In this document: in pieces, positions 1 to 8,895 of the stretch
How the letters are laid out: each line of letters begins with the position of its first letter
Numbering within the stretch: the first letter of the stretch is position 1
Assembly: GCF_021432085.1 (NCBI RefSeq)
Contig: NZ_CP090366.1
Location: 2,604,001-2,668,000, forward strand
DNA from: Stutzerimonas kunmingensis
GTDB taxonomy: Bacteria; Pseudomonadota; Gammaproteobacteria; Pseudomonadales; Pseudomonadaceae
Reading direction: 5' to 3'
Length of the DNA: 64,000 bases
Position numbers and translations under genes: made by a program
The notes under the pieces: model-generated
Told to the model about the DNA's origin: nothing
Databases searched by the model: none
What the model saw: the letters and a program-made list of their open reading frames with translations, nothing else

Positions 1-1128
1 CCGGAACAGGTCGCCAACGGACAACTGGTCTTCTGCGTCGGCGCGCTGCTGATCGGCGTACAGGCCGCGCTGTACTGCCAGGGCGCGTTGCTCAACATGG
101 ACAACGTGTTCGTCATGCCGATGACACGAACCCTACTGCTCAATGCCGGGGCCATCATCGGGATTCTGCTGTTCGAACCCAGCGGCATGGTGATCTTTCT
201 CGGCATGCTTTTGCCGCAGTTGGCCCTGATCGTCGTGCAGCACCGCCGTATTCATTATCTGCGGGGAGAGGCGCAACCGCTGGAAAAAGGTCACGGCAGT
301 CAGTTCGGCCTGGCATTCGCCCCGGTACTGATGGCCGCTGGCGCGCAGCAGGCGTGCATCCTGGCCGAGCGGATGTTCGCCTCGTTCCTTGAGGAAGGCA
401 GCATCACCATGCTGTCGTTCGCCTTCCGCATCGTCACCATCCCGCTGACGCTGTACGCGATGTCGGTGCTTTCCGTGCTCTTTCCGCAGTTCTCCTCCAG
501 CTGGAACGAGCAGGATCACAGCGCTCATGCCGCGGTGATTCGCAAGGGGCTGCTGGCGACGTTGCTGTTCCTGGTGCCGGCCACCGTCGTGCTTTGCTCC
601 TTCCCGGAAGCGGTGGTCGCGGTACTGCTCGAGCGCGGCGAGTTCGGCGCCACGCAAACCCAGGCAACCGCCTCGCTGATGGTCATCTACGCGCTTGGTC
701 TGCCGTCGATGGGGCTCGCCCTGCTCTGGGGCCGCGCCCTGCTCGCCCAGCACCAGGTTCGCCTGTTTCTGGTGATCACGCTGATCAGCTCGGCCATGAC
801 CATCGCCCTGGATGCCGCGCTTTACAAGCACTATGGCGCCGCAGGCCTGGCACTGGCCTTCTCCAGCGGTGTCACGCTGCAGGCGCTGTTCATGGGGTTG
901 TTCGTCTATCGCGCCTCGCCCAAGGGCGCCGGTGTGGCTGTGCTCGCGCGCTGGGCCGCGACAGCAGCGGTGTTGGCCGCCGCGCTGCACTTCGTGCCTC
1001 AGCCACAAGGCTTTATCGAACTCTGCGTCTATATCGGCCTGGTGCTGATCGGTTTCGCCGCCGGCGTGACCTTGCTCGGCGAGCGCGACCTGTTCAAGCC
1101 ACGCTACTGGTCCATGCGCAAGGCCTGA
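1..1128 (+). CDS. MurJ/MviN-family lipid flippase, 5'-truncated by the window edge
   Basis: The frame is open from base 1, so the gene begins outside the window; 375 codons remain of a family usually near 500 residues. The product is an all-helical membrane protein with many hydrophobic segments and a short basic tail. It resembles the MOP-superfamily flippases that move lipid-linked precursors (lipid II or exopolysaccharide units) across the inner membrane. An ATG at 88 lies inside the conserved membrane domain and is not a credible start. It is followed by a bidirectional terminator. Whether it is the housekeeping murJ or a copy belonging to an exopolysaccharide cluster to the left cannot be decided from this fragment. 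Confidence 0.75.
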   Translation, partial: PEQVANGQLVFCVGALLIGVQAALYCQGALLNMDNVFVMPMTRTLLLNAGAIIGILLFEPSGMVIFLGMLLPQLALIVVQHRRIHYLRGEAQPLEKGHGSQFGLAFAPVLMAAGAQQACILAERMFASFLEEGSITMLSFAFRIVTIPLTLYAMSVLSVLFPQFSSSWNEQDHSAHAAVIRKGLLATLLFLVPATVVLCSFPEAVVAVLLERGEFGATQTQATASLMVIYALGLPSMGLALLWGRALLAQHQVRLFLVITLISSAMTIALDAALYKHYGAAGLALAFSSGVTLQALFMGLFVYRASPKGAGVAVLARWAATAAVLAAALHFVPQPQGFIELCVYIGLVLIGFAAGVTLLGERDLFKPRYWSMRKA

Positions 1129-1184
1129 CGGCAACGCGGCGGTCCTGCATCGCCGCTCTTTCGATCATCACCGACAACAGAAAC

Positions 1185-1218
1185 AAAAAGGCCGCTGACA
1201 TCAGACAGCGGCCTTTTT
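1185..1218. terminator. Bidirectional rho-independent terminator between convergent genes
   Basis: The stem gccgctg (1191-1197) pairs with cagcggc (1206-1212). It is flanked by an A-run on the left and a T-run on the right, so it can work on both strands. It separates the flippase gene from the convergent SAF-domain oxidoreductase gene. Confidence 0.85.
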
Positions 1219-1231
1219 GTTTGAGCGTCGT

Positions 1232-2488
1232 TCAACCACCGAAGGCGAGCATTCCCATGGTGCTGATGCCTGGTGCGGTCCAGTCTGACCCTTTGCTCTC
1301 GACCTGGGTCATGCGCGGCTTGCGCTGCTCCAGCACGATATCCAGCGCGCGACTCGGCAAAATGTCGATGTCGTCAAAGGTGATGATCTGGCCAGGCTCG
1401 ACGGCGCGTTTGAGCGCAGTCTTGCGCAGCAGACCGATCGGCACGTGATCCGGGTGCTCGGCCAGCTTGATCGCCTCGCCACGGAACTGGAAACCGCCGA
1501 TGCCGCGCTCGATCAACTCACCCGGCTTCATGGCACGCTTGGCGATGGCCGCAACGCCGAGGGTCGGTTCGGTCGAGTTGTTGAGCAGCACACCACCGCC
1601 ATTCAGCACGCGGCGCACGGTCTTGCCCACTTCCAGCGAGCAGAGGTGGAACGGACGCACCAGCGTGTAGAACGGCCCGCGGCCCAGCTTGAAGTACTCG
1701 ATTGCCTGCGCCTGATCCTCGTCGTGCCTGCCCACCAGGAACACGCCGCCGGCCGGGTAGCCGGAAGGAATGACGTAGTCGACGATTGGCTGCCCTGCTC
1801 GCTCGGCCATCATGCCGAGCAGGCTGGCGCTGTCGTCCAGGTTGGTCGAGGCCAGCCCCTCCATGCCCTGACGGGTAATGGTGGCGCCCAGGCCGTTACC
1901 GATGATCACCTGCTCGATCTGCACCTTGGTGCCGTCGGTGAAGGACGTGGTCTGATCGACGCTGATCCCCTGTCGATTGGCCCAGTAGGCCATGTCTTCC
2001 GGCGACGGATCATGGTTCAGATAGCCCTTCATGTTGCCGTACACCAGCGGCTGAAAGCCCATCTGCAGCGCGTCTTCATGCAGGGCCGCAAGCGAACCTG
2101 GCTGGTCGCCTTCGGCTTCGGTGAGGAAACCCCTGCCAGCCAGGAAGGAGCCCGTGGTCACCTGCAGTTCGGCGTTGACCGTCACCACCTGCAAGCCCGC
2201 TTCGAAAGCGCGCTCGATGACTGAAGTCCCATGGAACACGTCACCGCTGCACTCGACAATCAGATCGGAATGATCGATCAGCTCGTCCAGCGAGTTGGTG
2301 AGGACGTCTGCCAACGGGAAGTCAGCCATCGTTGAGAGCGGTCGGCGTGTCAGGACGCGCGAGATTTCCATGTCCGGATAGTGTTTCTTGATTAACCGCA
2401 CGAAGCCGCGGGCGATCATTCCGGTTCCGGAAACACCGATTTTCTTGATCTCTGAGGTAGGCATAAACTGAATCCATTCAATGGGCAT
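1232..2488 (-). CDS. NAD(P)-dependent oxidoreductase with C-terminal SAF domain (homoserine-dehydrogenase-like)
   Basis: 418 residues. The N-terminus has a Rossmann nucleotide-binding motif (GVSGTGMIARG, about residues 19-29), then a homoserine-dehydrogenase/Gfo-Idh-like middle. The C-terminal region (about 325-395, around KPGELIERG and ITFDDIDI) resembles the SAF domain found in sialate synthases, FlgA and altronate dehydratase. This architecture matches the predicted homoserine dehydrogenases with SAF domain, whose substrates are mostly unknown sugar or sugar-acid derivatives. A second ATG at 2464 (MPTSEIKK) fits family N-termini about as well; neither start has a strong ribosome binding site. 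It converges on a flippase gene, so a role in making an activated or modified sugar for a surface polysaccharide is possible but inferred. Confidence 0.65.
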   Translation of the reverse strand: MPIEWIQFMPTSEIKKIGVSGTGMIARGFVRLIKKHYPDMEISRVLTRRPLSTMADFPLADVLTNSLDELIDHSDLIVECSGDVFHGTSVIERAFEAGLQVVTVNAELQVTTGSFLAGRGFLTEAEGDQPGSLAALHEDALQMGFQPLVYGNMKGYLNHDPSPEDMAYWANRQGISVDQTTSFTDGTKVQIEQVIIGNGLGATITRQGMEGLASTNLDDSASLLGMMAERAGQPIVDYVIPSGYPAGGVFLVGRHDEDQAQAIEYFKLGRGPFYTLVRPFHLCSLEVGKTVRRVLNGGGVLLNNSTEPTLGVAAIAKRAMKPGELIERGIGGFQFRGEAIKLAEHPDHVPIGLLRKTALKRAVEPGQIITFDDIDILPSRALDIVLEQRKPRMTQVESKGSDWTAPGISTMGMLAFGG

Positions 2489-2679
2489 CAGCGCTATGAC
2501 AGCAGCTGAGCGAAAAGATTTTTGAAAAGCTGCCTATTTGCCACTTTTGCAGACTTCTCCACACCCGCGACGCTGAAGCCGGGCGGCATGCCTGAAAGTA
2601 GTTGTCTCGGAGGGTTCACGCTAATTGACGACGACGGGCGGTTTCGCACCAACCGATGGATTTCTGTCGCCAGAAAACG

Positions 2680-2714
2680 AAACGGCGAGTGCTATTGAAA
2701 GCCACTCGCCGTTT
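2680..2714 (-). terminator. tpx terminator hairpin
   Basis: A perfect 12-bp stem (2680-2691 with 2703-2714, arm aaacggcgagtg) with an 11-nt loop lies just downstream of the tpx stop. On the minus strand it is followed by a T-rich stretch (cgttttct). Confidence 0.75.
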
Positions 2715-2731
2715 CGTCCCAGCAAGGCAGA

Positions 2732-3232
2732 TCAGCCAAGCGAGGCGATGGCTGCCTCGTAGTTCGGTTCACTGCCGATCTCGTTGACCAGCTCGCTGTG
2801 CAGGACGCGATTCTGTTCGTCGAGCACGACTACCGCGCGAGCTGCGACCCCGGCCAGCGGGCCGCTGGCAATCGCTACGCCGTAATCCTCGAGGAACTCG
2901 GCACCGCGCATGGTGGACAGGTTGATGACACTCTCCAGCCCCTCGGCGCCGCAGAAGCGCTTCTGCGCGAACGGCAGGTCGGCGGAGATGCACAGCACCA
3001 CGGTGTTTTCCAGGGCATTGGCCTGAGCATTGAACTTGCGCACCGAGGTGGCGCAGGTCGGTGTATCGATGCTCGGGAAGATGTTGAGAATCTTGCGCTT
3101 GCCGGCAAGGCTCGACAGCTCGACATCGGAAAGGTCAGCGCCCACCAGGCGGAACGCCTTGGCCTGCTGGCCGGCCTGGGGGAAGTCACCGGCCACTTGG
3201 ATCGGTGTGCCTTTCAGGGTGATTTCAGTCAT
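2732..3232 (-). CDS. tpx: Thiol peroxidase Tpx
   Basis: 166 residues, the normal Tpx length. It is an atypical 2-Cys peroxiredoxin that reduces H2O2 and organic peroxides using thioredoxin. The peroxidatic cysteine is Cys60 in [10 protein letters not shown] and the resolving cysteine is Cys94 in KRFCGAEG. I chose the ATG at 3232 because a good Shine-Dalgarno (gaggag, 3241-3246) precedes it and the N-terminus MTEITLKG is typical; a longer frame runs further upstream without support. The upstream symporter gene ends in a terminator only about 30 bp away, so a tpx promoter must overlap that hairpin: a ttccac/tattca pair with a 16-bp spacer is visible at 3278-3251. Confidence 0.95.
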   Translation of the reverse strand: MTEITLKGTPIQVAGDFPQAGQQAKAFRLVGADLSDVELSSLAGKRKILNIFPSIDTPTCATSVRKFNAQANALENTVVLCISADLPFAQKRFCGAEGLESVINLSTMRGAEFLEDYGVAIASGPLAGVAARAVVVLDEQNRVLHSELVNEIGSEPNYEAAIASLG

Positions 3233-3261
3233 TTGCTTCGCTCCTCGATATGAATAGGCAA

Positions 3262-3295
3262 TAAAAAAGGTCGTGGAACGCGCAGCTCCACGACC
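3262..3295 (-). terminator. Rho-independent terminator of the alanine symporter gene
   Basis: Stem ggtcgtgga (3269-3277) pairs with tccacgacc (3287-3295). On the minus strand it is followed directly by a run of six T. It lies between the symporter gene and tpx. Confidence 0.85.
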
Positions 3296-3371
3296 TGGGT
3301 GGTCGACACGGGCTTGTTCCTGTTGCACGACCGATGCAGCGCTGGCTGCCCGCACCGGTCGCTATCGGACA

Positions 3372-4715
3372 TCAGCTACGTGCGAAATATTCCTTGGTCA
3401 GCTTGACCACTACCGGACTCAGCAGCAACAGCGAAACCAGGTTGGGGATCGCCATCAGGCCGTTGAGGGTATCGGCCAACAACCAGGCGAAGTCGAGCTG
3501 GGCAATGGCGCCGAACGGCACTGCCAGAACCCAGATCACGCGGAACGGCCAGATGGCTCGCGTGCCGACCAGGAACTCCCAGCACTTCTCGCCGAAATAG
3601 CTCCAGCCAAGGATTGTGGTAAAGGCGAAGACCACCAGCGCGAGAGTCAGGATGATGCCACCGATACCCGGCATGGCCGACTCGAAGGCTGCCGCGGACA
3701 GCGCCGCACCGCTTTCGCCGCTGGTCCAGACCCCGGTGCAGATGATCGCCAGGCCGGTCATCGAGCAGACGATGATGGTGTCGATGAACGTACCCAGCAT
3801 GCCGATCATGCCCGAGCGCACCGAGCTTGTGGTGGTTCCGGCCGCCTGAGCGATACCAGCGGTACCAAGGCCCGCCTCGTTGGAGAAGATGCCGCGGGCA
3901 ACACCGAAGCGAATCGCCGCCATGACCGCAGCGCCGGCGAAGCCACCGGTTGCGGCGATCGGCGTGAAGGCGTGGGTGAAGATCAGGTCGAATGCCGCCG
4001 GAATGGCCGAGGCATTGACTACCAGCACCACGGCAGCGGCGATCAGGTACGCCAGGCACATGAACGGTACGAGCGACGCGGCGACCACACCGATGCGGCG
4101 AATACCGCCGAGAATCACCAGGCCGACGATCACCATTGTGATCAGGCCGGTCGCCCACAGCGGCACCGAGAAGGTGGTTTCCAGCGCGTGGGCCATGCTG
4201 TTGACCTGCACCATGTTGCCGATGCCGAAGCCGGCCAGGCCACCGAAAATGGCGAAGGCGGTACCCAGCCAGATCCACTTCTTGCCCAGGCCGTTCTTGA
4301 TCGCGTACATCGGGCCGCCAACGTGCTCGCCGCGGTCGTCCTTCTCACGGTAGTGGACCGCCAGTACGACTTCGCAGTACTTGGTGGCCATACCCACCAG
4401 CGCGGTGCACCACATCCAGAACAGCGCACCCGGCCCGCCGAGGAAGATGGCCGTGGCCACGCCTGCGATGTTGCCGGTACCCACGGTCGCCGCCAGCGAG
4501 GTCATCAGCGCCTGGAAAGGGCTGATTTCGCCAGTTGCTTCGTCACCCTTGGTGCGTCCGCGCCACATCAGCGCAAAGCCGCTCGGGATGCGGGTCAGCG
4601 GCATGAACTTGAGGAAGATCATCAGGAACAGACCGGTACCAAGGATCAGCACCAGCATGGGTGGGCCCCAGACGAGGCCGTTGACGCTATTGACGAGGTT
4701 ATTCAGAAATTCCAT
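3372..4715 (-). CDS. Alanine/glycine:cation symporter (AGCS family)
   Basis: 447 residues with about ten hydrophobic segments. It matches the AGCS family, which imports alanine or glycine with Na+ or H+ across the inner membrane. Family landmarks include TVGTGNIAGVATAI in the N-terminal third, the GGPMYAIKNGLGKKW loop and FSNEAGLGTAGIA in the middle. The start at 4715 (MEFLNNLVNSVNGLVWGPP) is typical. The 500-bp leader holds a strong sigma-54-like promoter and distal NtrC-like repeats, suggesting control by nitrogen supply. Its own terminator separates it from tpx. Confidence 0.9.
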   Translation of the reverse strand: MEFLNNLVNSVNGLVWGPPMLVLILGTGLFLMIFLKFMPLTRIPSGFALMWRGRTKGDEATGEISPFQALMTSLAATVGTGNIAGVATAIFLGGPGALFWMWCTALVGMATKYCEVVLAVHYREKDDRGEHVGGPMYAIKNGLGKKWIWLGTAFAIFGGLAGFGIGNMVQVNSMAHALETTFSVPLWATGLITMVIVGLVILGGIRRIGVVAASLVPFMCLAYLIAAAVVLVVNASAIPAAFDLIFTHAFTPIAATGGFAGAAVMAAIRFGVARGIFSNEAGLGTAGIAQAAGTTTSSVRSGMIGMLGTFIDTIIVCSMTGLAIICTGVWTSGESGAALSAAAFESAMPGIGGIILTLALVVFAFTTILGWSYFGEKCWEFLVGTRAIWPFRVIWVLAVPFGAIAQLDFAWLLADTLNGLMAIPNLVSLLLLSPVVVKLTKEYFARS

Positions 4716-4776
4716 TCGAGCACCTTATTTCTTATAGGCGAGTTCCCTCGCGTTAGGGTCGCGCTACCGTGGAGCC

Positions 4777-4814
4777 GTTGAAAAACATGACGCTTGTGGC
4801 GGTGGTTTTTCAGC
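4777..4814 (-). other. Inverted repeat in the predicted symporter leader RNA
   Basis: gttgaaaaac (4777-4786) and gtttttcagc (4805-4814) form an imperfect dyad, 9 of 10 paired, with an 18-nt spacer. It lies between the predicted sigma-54 start site and the symporter ATG. Its role is unknown; it may be a leader hairpin. Confidence 0.4.
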
Positions 4815-4879
4815 GACCAGGTAACGGCGATTCCGATACGCCTCTGGAGCTTGCGCTGCGCTGAGGTCCGCGAGCGCTT

Positions 4880-4895
4880 TGCAAGACTCGTGCTA
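4880..4895 (-). promoter_or_regulatory. Candidate sigma-54 (-24/-12) promoter for the alanine symporter gene
   Basis: On the minus strand the sequence TAGCACGAGTCTTGCA matches the RpoN consensus TGGCACG-N4-TTGCA at all but one fixed base (A for G at -25), with exact -24/-12 spacing (G at 4893, GC at 4882-4881). The predicted start is near 4869, giving a leader of about 154 nt. The call is supported by NtrC-like repeats about 200-260 bp upstream. Confidence 0.6.
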
Positions 4896-5084
4896 GAGCG
4901 TTGCGCGGTTATGACCGCGACGTTCGGAAGCGTGGATGCTACCACTGCATTCGCCCATTGGGCTCGGGGCAATCGCGCCAGATTCGATGATCGAATCGAC
5001 GCGAAAACCAGACCGAACGGTCAGACCCCGACAGCTCGACTCAGCCGAGCCAGGAATGGCATGGAAAGCGAAATCAGCGTAGCC

Positions 5085-5192
5085 CAGTCTGGTGCGCCCG
5101 CCAGTGCGGATTGATGCAGTTTGGTGCGCCCGACCGATGAGAGCGCGAATGCTTCGTCATGCCTCTGCGCCTCCTCGATCATGGCGCACCAG
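5085..5192. promoter_or_regulatory. Repeated TGGTGCGCC boxes, possible NtrC-type enhancer
   Basis: Two direct copies of cagt(c/t)tggtgcgcccg (5085-5100 and 5117-5132, 15 of 16 identical) are spaced 32 bp apart, three helical turns. A third core, ggcgcaccag (5183-5192), is inverted. The core resembles NtrC half-sites (GCACCA/TGGTGC). The boxes sit upstream of the sigma-54-like promoter, as expected of an enhancer. The rest of the 4716-5217 gap shows no convincing gene. Confidence 0.5.
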
Positions 5193-5217
5193 CGGTGTTC
5201 CGGCGCCGCGCAATCGA

Positions 5218-8200
5218 TCAGAAGTCGCGGCGATAGAACAGGTCCAACGAGCTGGCCAATCCGCTGGCGGCTTCGAGGAAGATTCGCCGCGTCAGCTGAT
5301 AGCGCAGCGCAATGGTATTCGACGGCTCGAACACGCCGACGCCATACCGCAATGCCAGCCGTTCCGTCAGCCGCCCGGTAGCGACCACGCTGGTGCCAAC
5401 GCCGGTGCCTTCGGTGTCTAGCTGGAAGTCCTGTATGCCCAGGCGCTGCGCCAGACCACCGGTGATGGACGAGCTACCCGCCAGGCCAAGGCCCAGCGCC
5501 GCCTGTGCCAGCAGGTTGCTGTCCCCGGTATCGGCACCCAGCGGTCGCCCCAGTACCAGATACGCCAGTGCCTGCTCCTGACTCATCGCGGGTTCGGAAA
5601 ACACGTCGATGCGTGGCTGCTCGGCGCTGCCGGTGATGCGCAGGCCGGCGATCACATTCTCCGCATCGATACGGCGAATCGCCTCAATGTTGAGGAACGG
5701 CTGGCTGATCACGCCAGTGAACAGCAACTCGGCGCGGCGGATGGTCAGTCGCTGGCCGTAGGCTCGGTATCGGCCGTTCTTCAGCTGTAGCTCGCCACGT
5801 GCATCCAAGTTGTCGCCAATGTGCAGATAGCCGGCGAGATCGGCGGTCAGGCCGAAGCCGGAGAAGCGCAGGCGGTCCTGGCCCACCTCGACATCAATGT
5901 CCATCTTCACTGCCAGCGGGGTCGCCGGCTCCTCGGCTTCGCGGCCGATGATCACCGTGTCCTCAGAGACCTTGACTGTCGCCGGCGGTAGCTCGCGAAC
6001 CGTGATCGCTCCTCGCGGTACTTCGACCCGACCGCTGACCGCCAGGTCTTGCCCGCTAAGCACGATGCGCAGGTCGGGCTCGACTTCCAGGTCGGCGTAA
6101 GGCTCGACCACCACCGGCAGGCGACTGCCCTTGATCGCCAGGTCCAGATCCAGTTCGTTCCGCCAGTCCAGTGCGCCGCTCAGGCTGCCGCGCCCCTGTT
6201 CGCCGGCCCGCCAATTGCCGTCGATGTTCAGTCGCTCGCCTTCGATCAGCAGGCGCACCCGCAGATCTTCGAACGTCGTCGGCAGTTCGCTGCCGGCGAT
6301 TTCCCCGTCACTCAACAGCAGTTGGCCGTTGAGTGACGGCTGCTGCAGGGTGCCGGCCAACTGGCCACTGCCGTTCAGTTCGCCGCGCAAACGCTCGACC
6401 ATCGGCACGAATGGGCGCGCCACCGACAGATCGAGACCACTCAGGCGAAACTCGCCATCAATCGGCTTGGCCGCGGGCCGCGGATCGATCTGCAGCTGCA
6501 CGTCAAGCTCGCCCAGCTCGCCGCCCAGAAAGCGCAGCTGGCTGTCGATCCGCTCCGGCAGCAGTCGGCTGTTCAGCACCAGGGTCTGATAGGGGAAGTC
6601 GTGCCACTCGTCCACATCGCGAATGCGCAGCACGCCGGGGCCGGCGTCGACCCGAACCCGGCCATTGGGCCCGCCAGCGGGAAGATCCAGTTCGATATCG
6701 GCATTCAGTTCGCCCTGCCAGCGGAAATCTTCGGGCAGATAGTCGGCCAGGGTCTGCAGTGAGAAATCGCGAAGGCGATAGCTAATCTGCGGTTCCGGCA
6801 GCAGACGCTGATTCTCCGCGCAGAGGCTGGCGGGCCCGGAACGCCAGCAATGCGCACCGAACTCCAGTCGGCCATCGGCGAAACGCTGCAGTGTGGCCGG
6901 CCGTTGCAGGGCCCAGTCTTGCTGCTGCGCGCTGAGCTCGCCGCGCGTCAGTCGGCCAAGCCAATCCTCACCGCGCAATCCACCATCGAAAGCCAGCGCC
7001 AGGTCGAGCAAGGGACCTTGCAGCTGCAGCTCGGCCTGATGCCGTTCCGCAGTGCCTTCGGCATCGATCCGCAGTGCGCCGAGGTCCGTCTCGCCTGCGC
7101 GGATTCGCTCGGCGTTCAGCGCCAGCCGACCACGTTCTCCATCGGATAGCTGACCCTGCACGTTGAGGCGACGCAGCCGATTGTCCTGATAAGCGAGGTT
7201 GCGACCGTTCAGCTCGAGCTGCGCGCTCGGCGCCGCTGCGGTTCCCGCCAGCGTGACCTCACCGTTCACTCGCCCCCTGAGACCGGGCCACAGCTGCGCC
7301 AGGCGGCCCAGTTCCAATTGCAGTCGACCATCCAGCGTCTGTGCCCAGGTGCCTTTGCCCTGTACGCGGTTATCGCCCATACGCAGGTTGATGACCGGCA
7401 GATCCCAGCGCTCGCCCTCGCCGTTGGCTTGCAGCTGCAGACGAGTGTTTTGACCGCGCAGGCGCCCGGCGAGGTCGAGGCTCGCCTCGGCCTCCAGCTG
7501 CTCGTCACGCAAGGCGCCCTGGCTTTTCAGCGAACCGCCGAGATTGCCCGGCAGTTCGGCCAGCCAGTACGCCGGATCGAGTTCGCTCAGCGTCAGGTCG
7601 GTTTTCCAGTCAATGCCCGCGGCGAAGCCGACGCTCAACGAACCCGTCGCACTGCCCTGCCCGGCTTGCAGCTGCAGTTGCGGCAGATGCACCGCTTGGA
7701 GATTGCCGCTGACCGGGCTGTTCAGTGTGAAATCCCCGGCCGGGCCGGTCATGGCCGATTCGAAATTGCCGAGATAGCTGCCGTCGTCGTACTGAATCTG
7801 CGCCTGGAGCTCGCGCAGCGTCACCGGCGGCTCTTCGATCACCGGATAGAGCCGTCGCCAGGGAAAATCGCGCCAGAGCAGATCGGCATTCGCGGTCAGG
7901 CCGTCCTGCCAGTCGACATCGCCACTCAGCCGCACATCGCGCTGCTGCCCCGCATCCAGCTCGAGCATCTCGATCTGCGCTCCGCTCGGACTGACGACAC
8001 CTTCCAGCGCCAGCCGCACCGCGCCGCCCTCGCCTGGCAGCTCGGTGGTGCCGAGCAGACGGTAGCCGTCCTGCAGGTTGCCACTCGCTGTCAGCTCCAG
8101 ATCGTTCAGGCGCAAGGTGTCCGGCAGATCGGGCAGCGCCTTGAACCCATCAGCATTCAGCCTGAGCGTCGCCGGCAATTGCTCATCGAGGGCCCGCAAC

Positions 8201-8895
8201 TGACCGCTGAGGCTGCCGTCGAGATAGCCCTGGCTTTGCACCTGCACCTGCAGCTGCTCGCGCAGGGCGCCATCCACTGCGATCATCAGCGCCCACGGCT
8301 GTTCATCCGGCGACTGCAGCGCGGCCTGTCCCTCCAGCGTCAGCGGCCAGTCACCGCTGGGCTGCAGCCGGCCAGTCACCGACAGATCCACATCCGTCCG
8401 GCGCAGGTCGAGGCGCTGGATATCCAGGCCATCCGCGCGCCAGTTCGCCTGCAGGCGCAGGCTTCGCACCTGCTCGCTTTCATTGAGCGTCACCCGGCCG
8501 ATTTCGATGCGTTCGACCTGCAGCGCCAGCGGCAGATCGAGCTCAGGCAAGCTGAAGGGCTCCGCCGCCGGGTCAGGCTCGCTGGGCGGGAAGCTGAGGT
8601 CGATGTCGCCGGTGACCAGCTCGTCGATGCACAGCGTGCGCTTTAGCAGGCACGCCGGTGACCAGGCAAGACGGGTTTGTTGCACTTCGACACGACTGCC
8701 GTCCTGCTCCCAGATCAGCCGCTCGGCCTGCCAGCGCTGGCCGAGTCGGCCCTCGAATGCTTCGACCGTCAGCCCCGGCACCTGCCCCAGCAGCCAGCGG
8801 CTGCCGCTGGCGGTGCCGAGCAGCACGGCGGTGACGATGAGCACGAGCAGTATCAGCCCAAGCAGCGTCCAGCCAAGCCCACGCAGTACCCGCAT
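5218..8895 (-). CDS. tamB: Translocation and assembly module protein TamB
   Basis: 1225 residues from the ATG at 8895. The frame is open further upstream, but this start follows the tamA stop in a TGATG overlap and gives MRVLRGLGWTLLGLILLVLIV, an N-terminal membrane anchor. The rest is a long repetitive beta-rich protein ending in the conserved DUF490/TamB domain (around RITGSAEQPRIDVFSEPAMS and ALAYLVLGRPL). TamB spans the periplasm and works with TamA in outer-membrane protein insertion and probably phospholipid transport. The length agrees with E. coli TamB (about 1260). Co-transcribed with tamA. Confidence 0.93.
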   Translation of the reverse strand: MRVLRGLGWTLLGLILLVLIVTAVLLGTASGSRWLLGQVPGLTVEAFEGRLGQRWQAERLIWEQDGSRVEVQQTRLAWSPACLLKRTLCIDELVTGDIDLSFPPSEPDPAAEPFSLPELDLPLALQVERIEIGRVTLNESEQVRSLRLQANWRADGLDIQRLDLRRTDVDLSVTGRLQPSGDWPLTLEGQAALQSPDEQPWALMIAVDGALREQLQVQVQSQGYLDGSLSGQLRALDEQLPATLRLNADGFKALPDLPDTLRLNDLELTASGNLQDGYRLLGTTELPGEGGAVRLALEGVVSPSGAQIEMLELDAGQQRDVRLSGDVDWQDGLTANADLLWRDFPWRRLYPVIEEPPVTLRELQAQIQYDDGSYLGNFESAMTGPAGDFTLNSPVSGNLQAVHLPQLQLQAGQGSATGSLSVGFAAGIDWKTDLTLSELDPAYWLAELPGNLGGSLKSQGALRDEQLEAEASLDLAGRLRGQNTRLQLQANGEGERWDLPVINLRMGDNRVQGKGTWAQTLDGRLQLELGRLAQLWPGLRGRVNGEVTLAGTAAAPSAQLELNGRNLAYQDNRLRRLNVQGQLSDGERGRLALNAERIRAGETDLGALRIDAEGTAERHQAELQLQGPLLDLALAFDGGLRGEDWLGRLTRGELSAQQQDWALQRPATLQRFADGRLEFGAHCWRSGPASLCAENQRLLPEPQISYRLRDFSLQTLADYLPEDFRWQGELNADIELDLPAGGPNGRVRVDAGPGVLRIRDVDEWHDFPYQTLVLNSRLLPERIDSQLRFLGGELGELDVQLQIDPRPAAKPIDGEFRLSGLDLSVARPFVPMVERLRGELNGSGQLAGTLQQPSLNGQLLLSDGEIAGSELPTTFEDLRVRLLIEGERLNIDGNWRAGEQGRGSLSGALDWRNELDLDLAIKGSRLPVVVEPYADLEVEPDLRIVLSGQDLAVSGRVEVPRGAITVRELPPATVKVSEDTVIIGREAEEPATPLAVKMDIDVEVGQDRLRFSGFGLTADLAGYLHIGDNLDARGELQLKNGRYRAYGQRLTIRRAELLFTGVISQPFLNIEAIRRIDAENVIAGLRITGSAEQPRIDVFSEPAMSQEQALAYLVLGRPLGADTGDSNLLAQAALGLGLAGSSSITGGLAQRLGIQDFQLDTEGTGVGTSVVATGRLTERLALRYGVGVFEPSNTIALRYQLTRRIFLEAASGLASSLDLFYRRDF

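Noticed and set aside
133-1134. Long minus-strand frame opposite the flippase gene, and similar long frames opposite ybiT and metH
   Set aside because: These are antisense shadows of GC-rich coding regions with Gln/His/Arg-rich translations and no domain.
4777-4814. Inverted repeat as the ends of a small mobile element
   Set aside because: Arms are short, the interval is only 38 bp and no target duplication is seen.
4794-5114. 106-codon plus-strand frame in the symporter leader
   Set aside because: No ribosome binding site or family likeness, and it overlaps the predicted sigma-54 promoter and enhancer repeats on the other strand.
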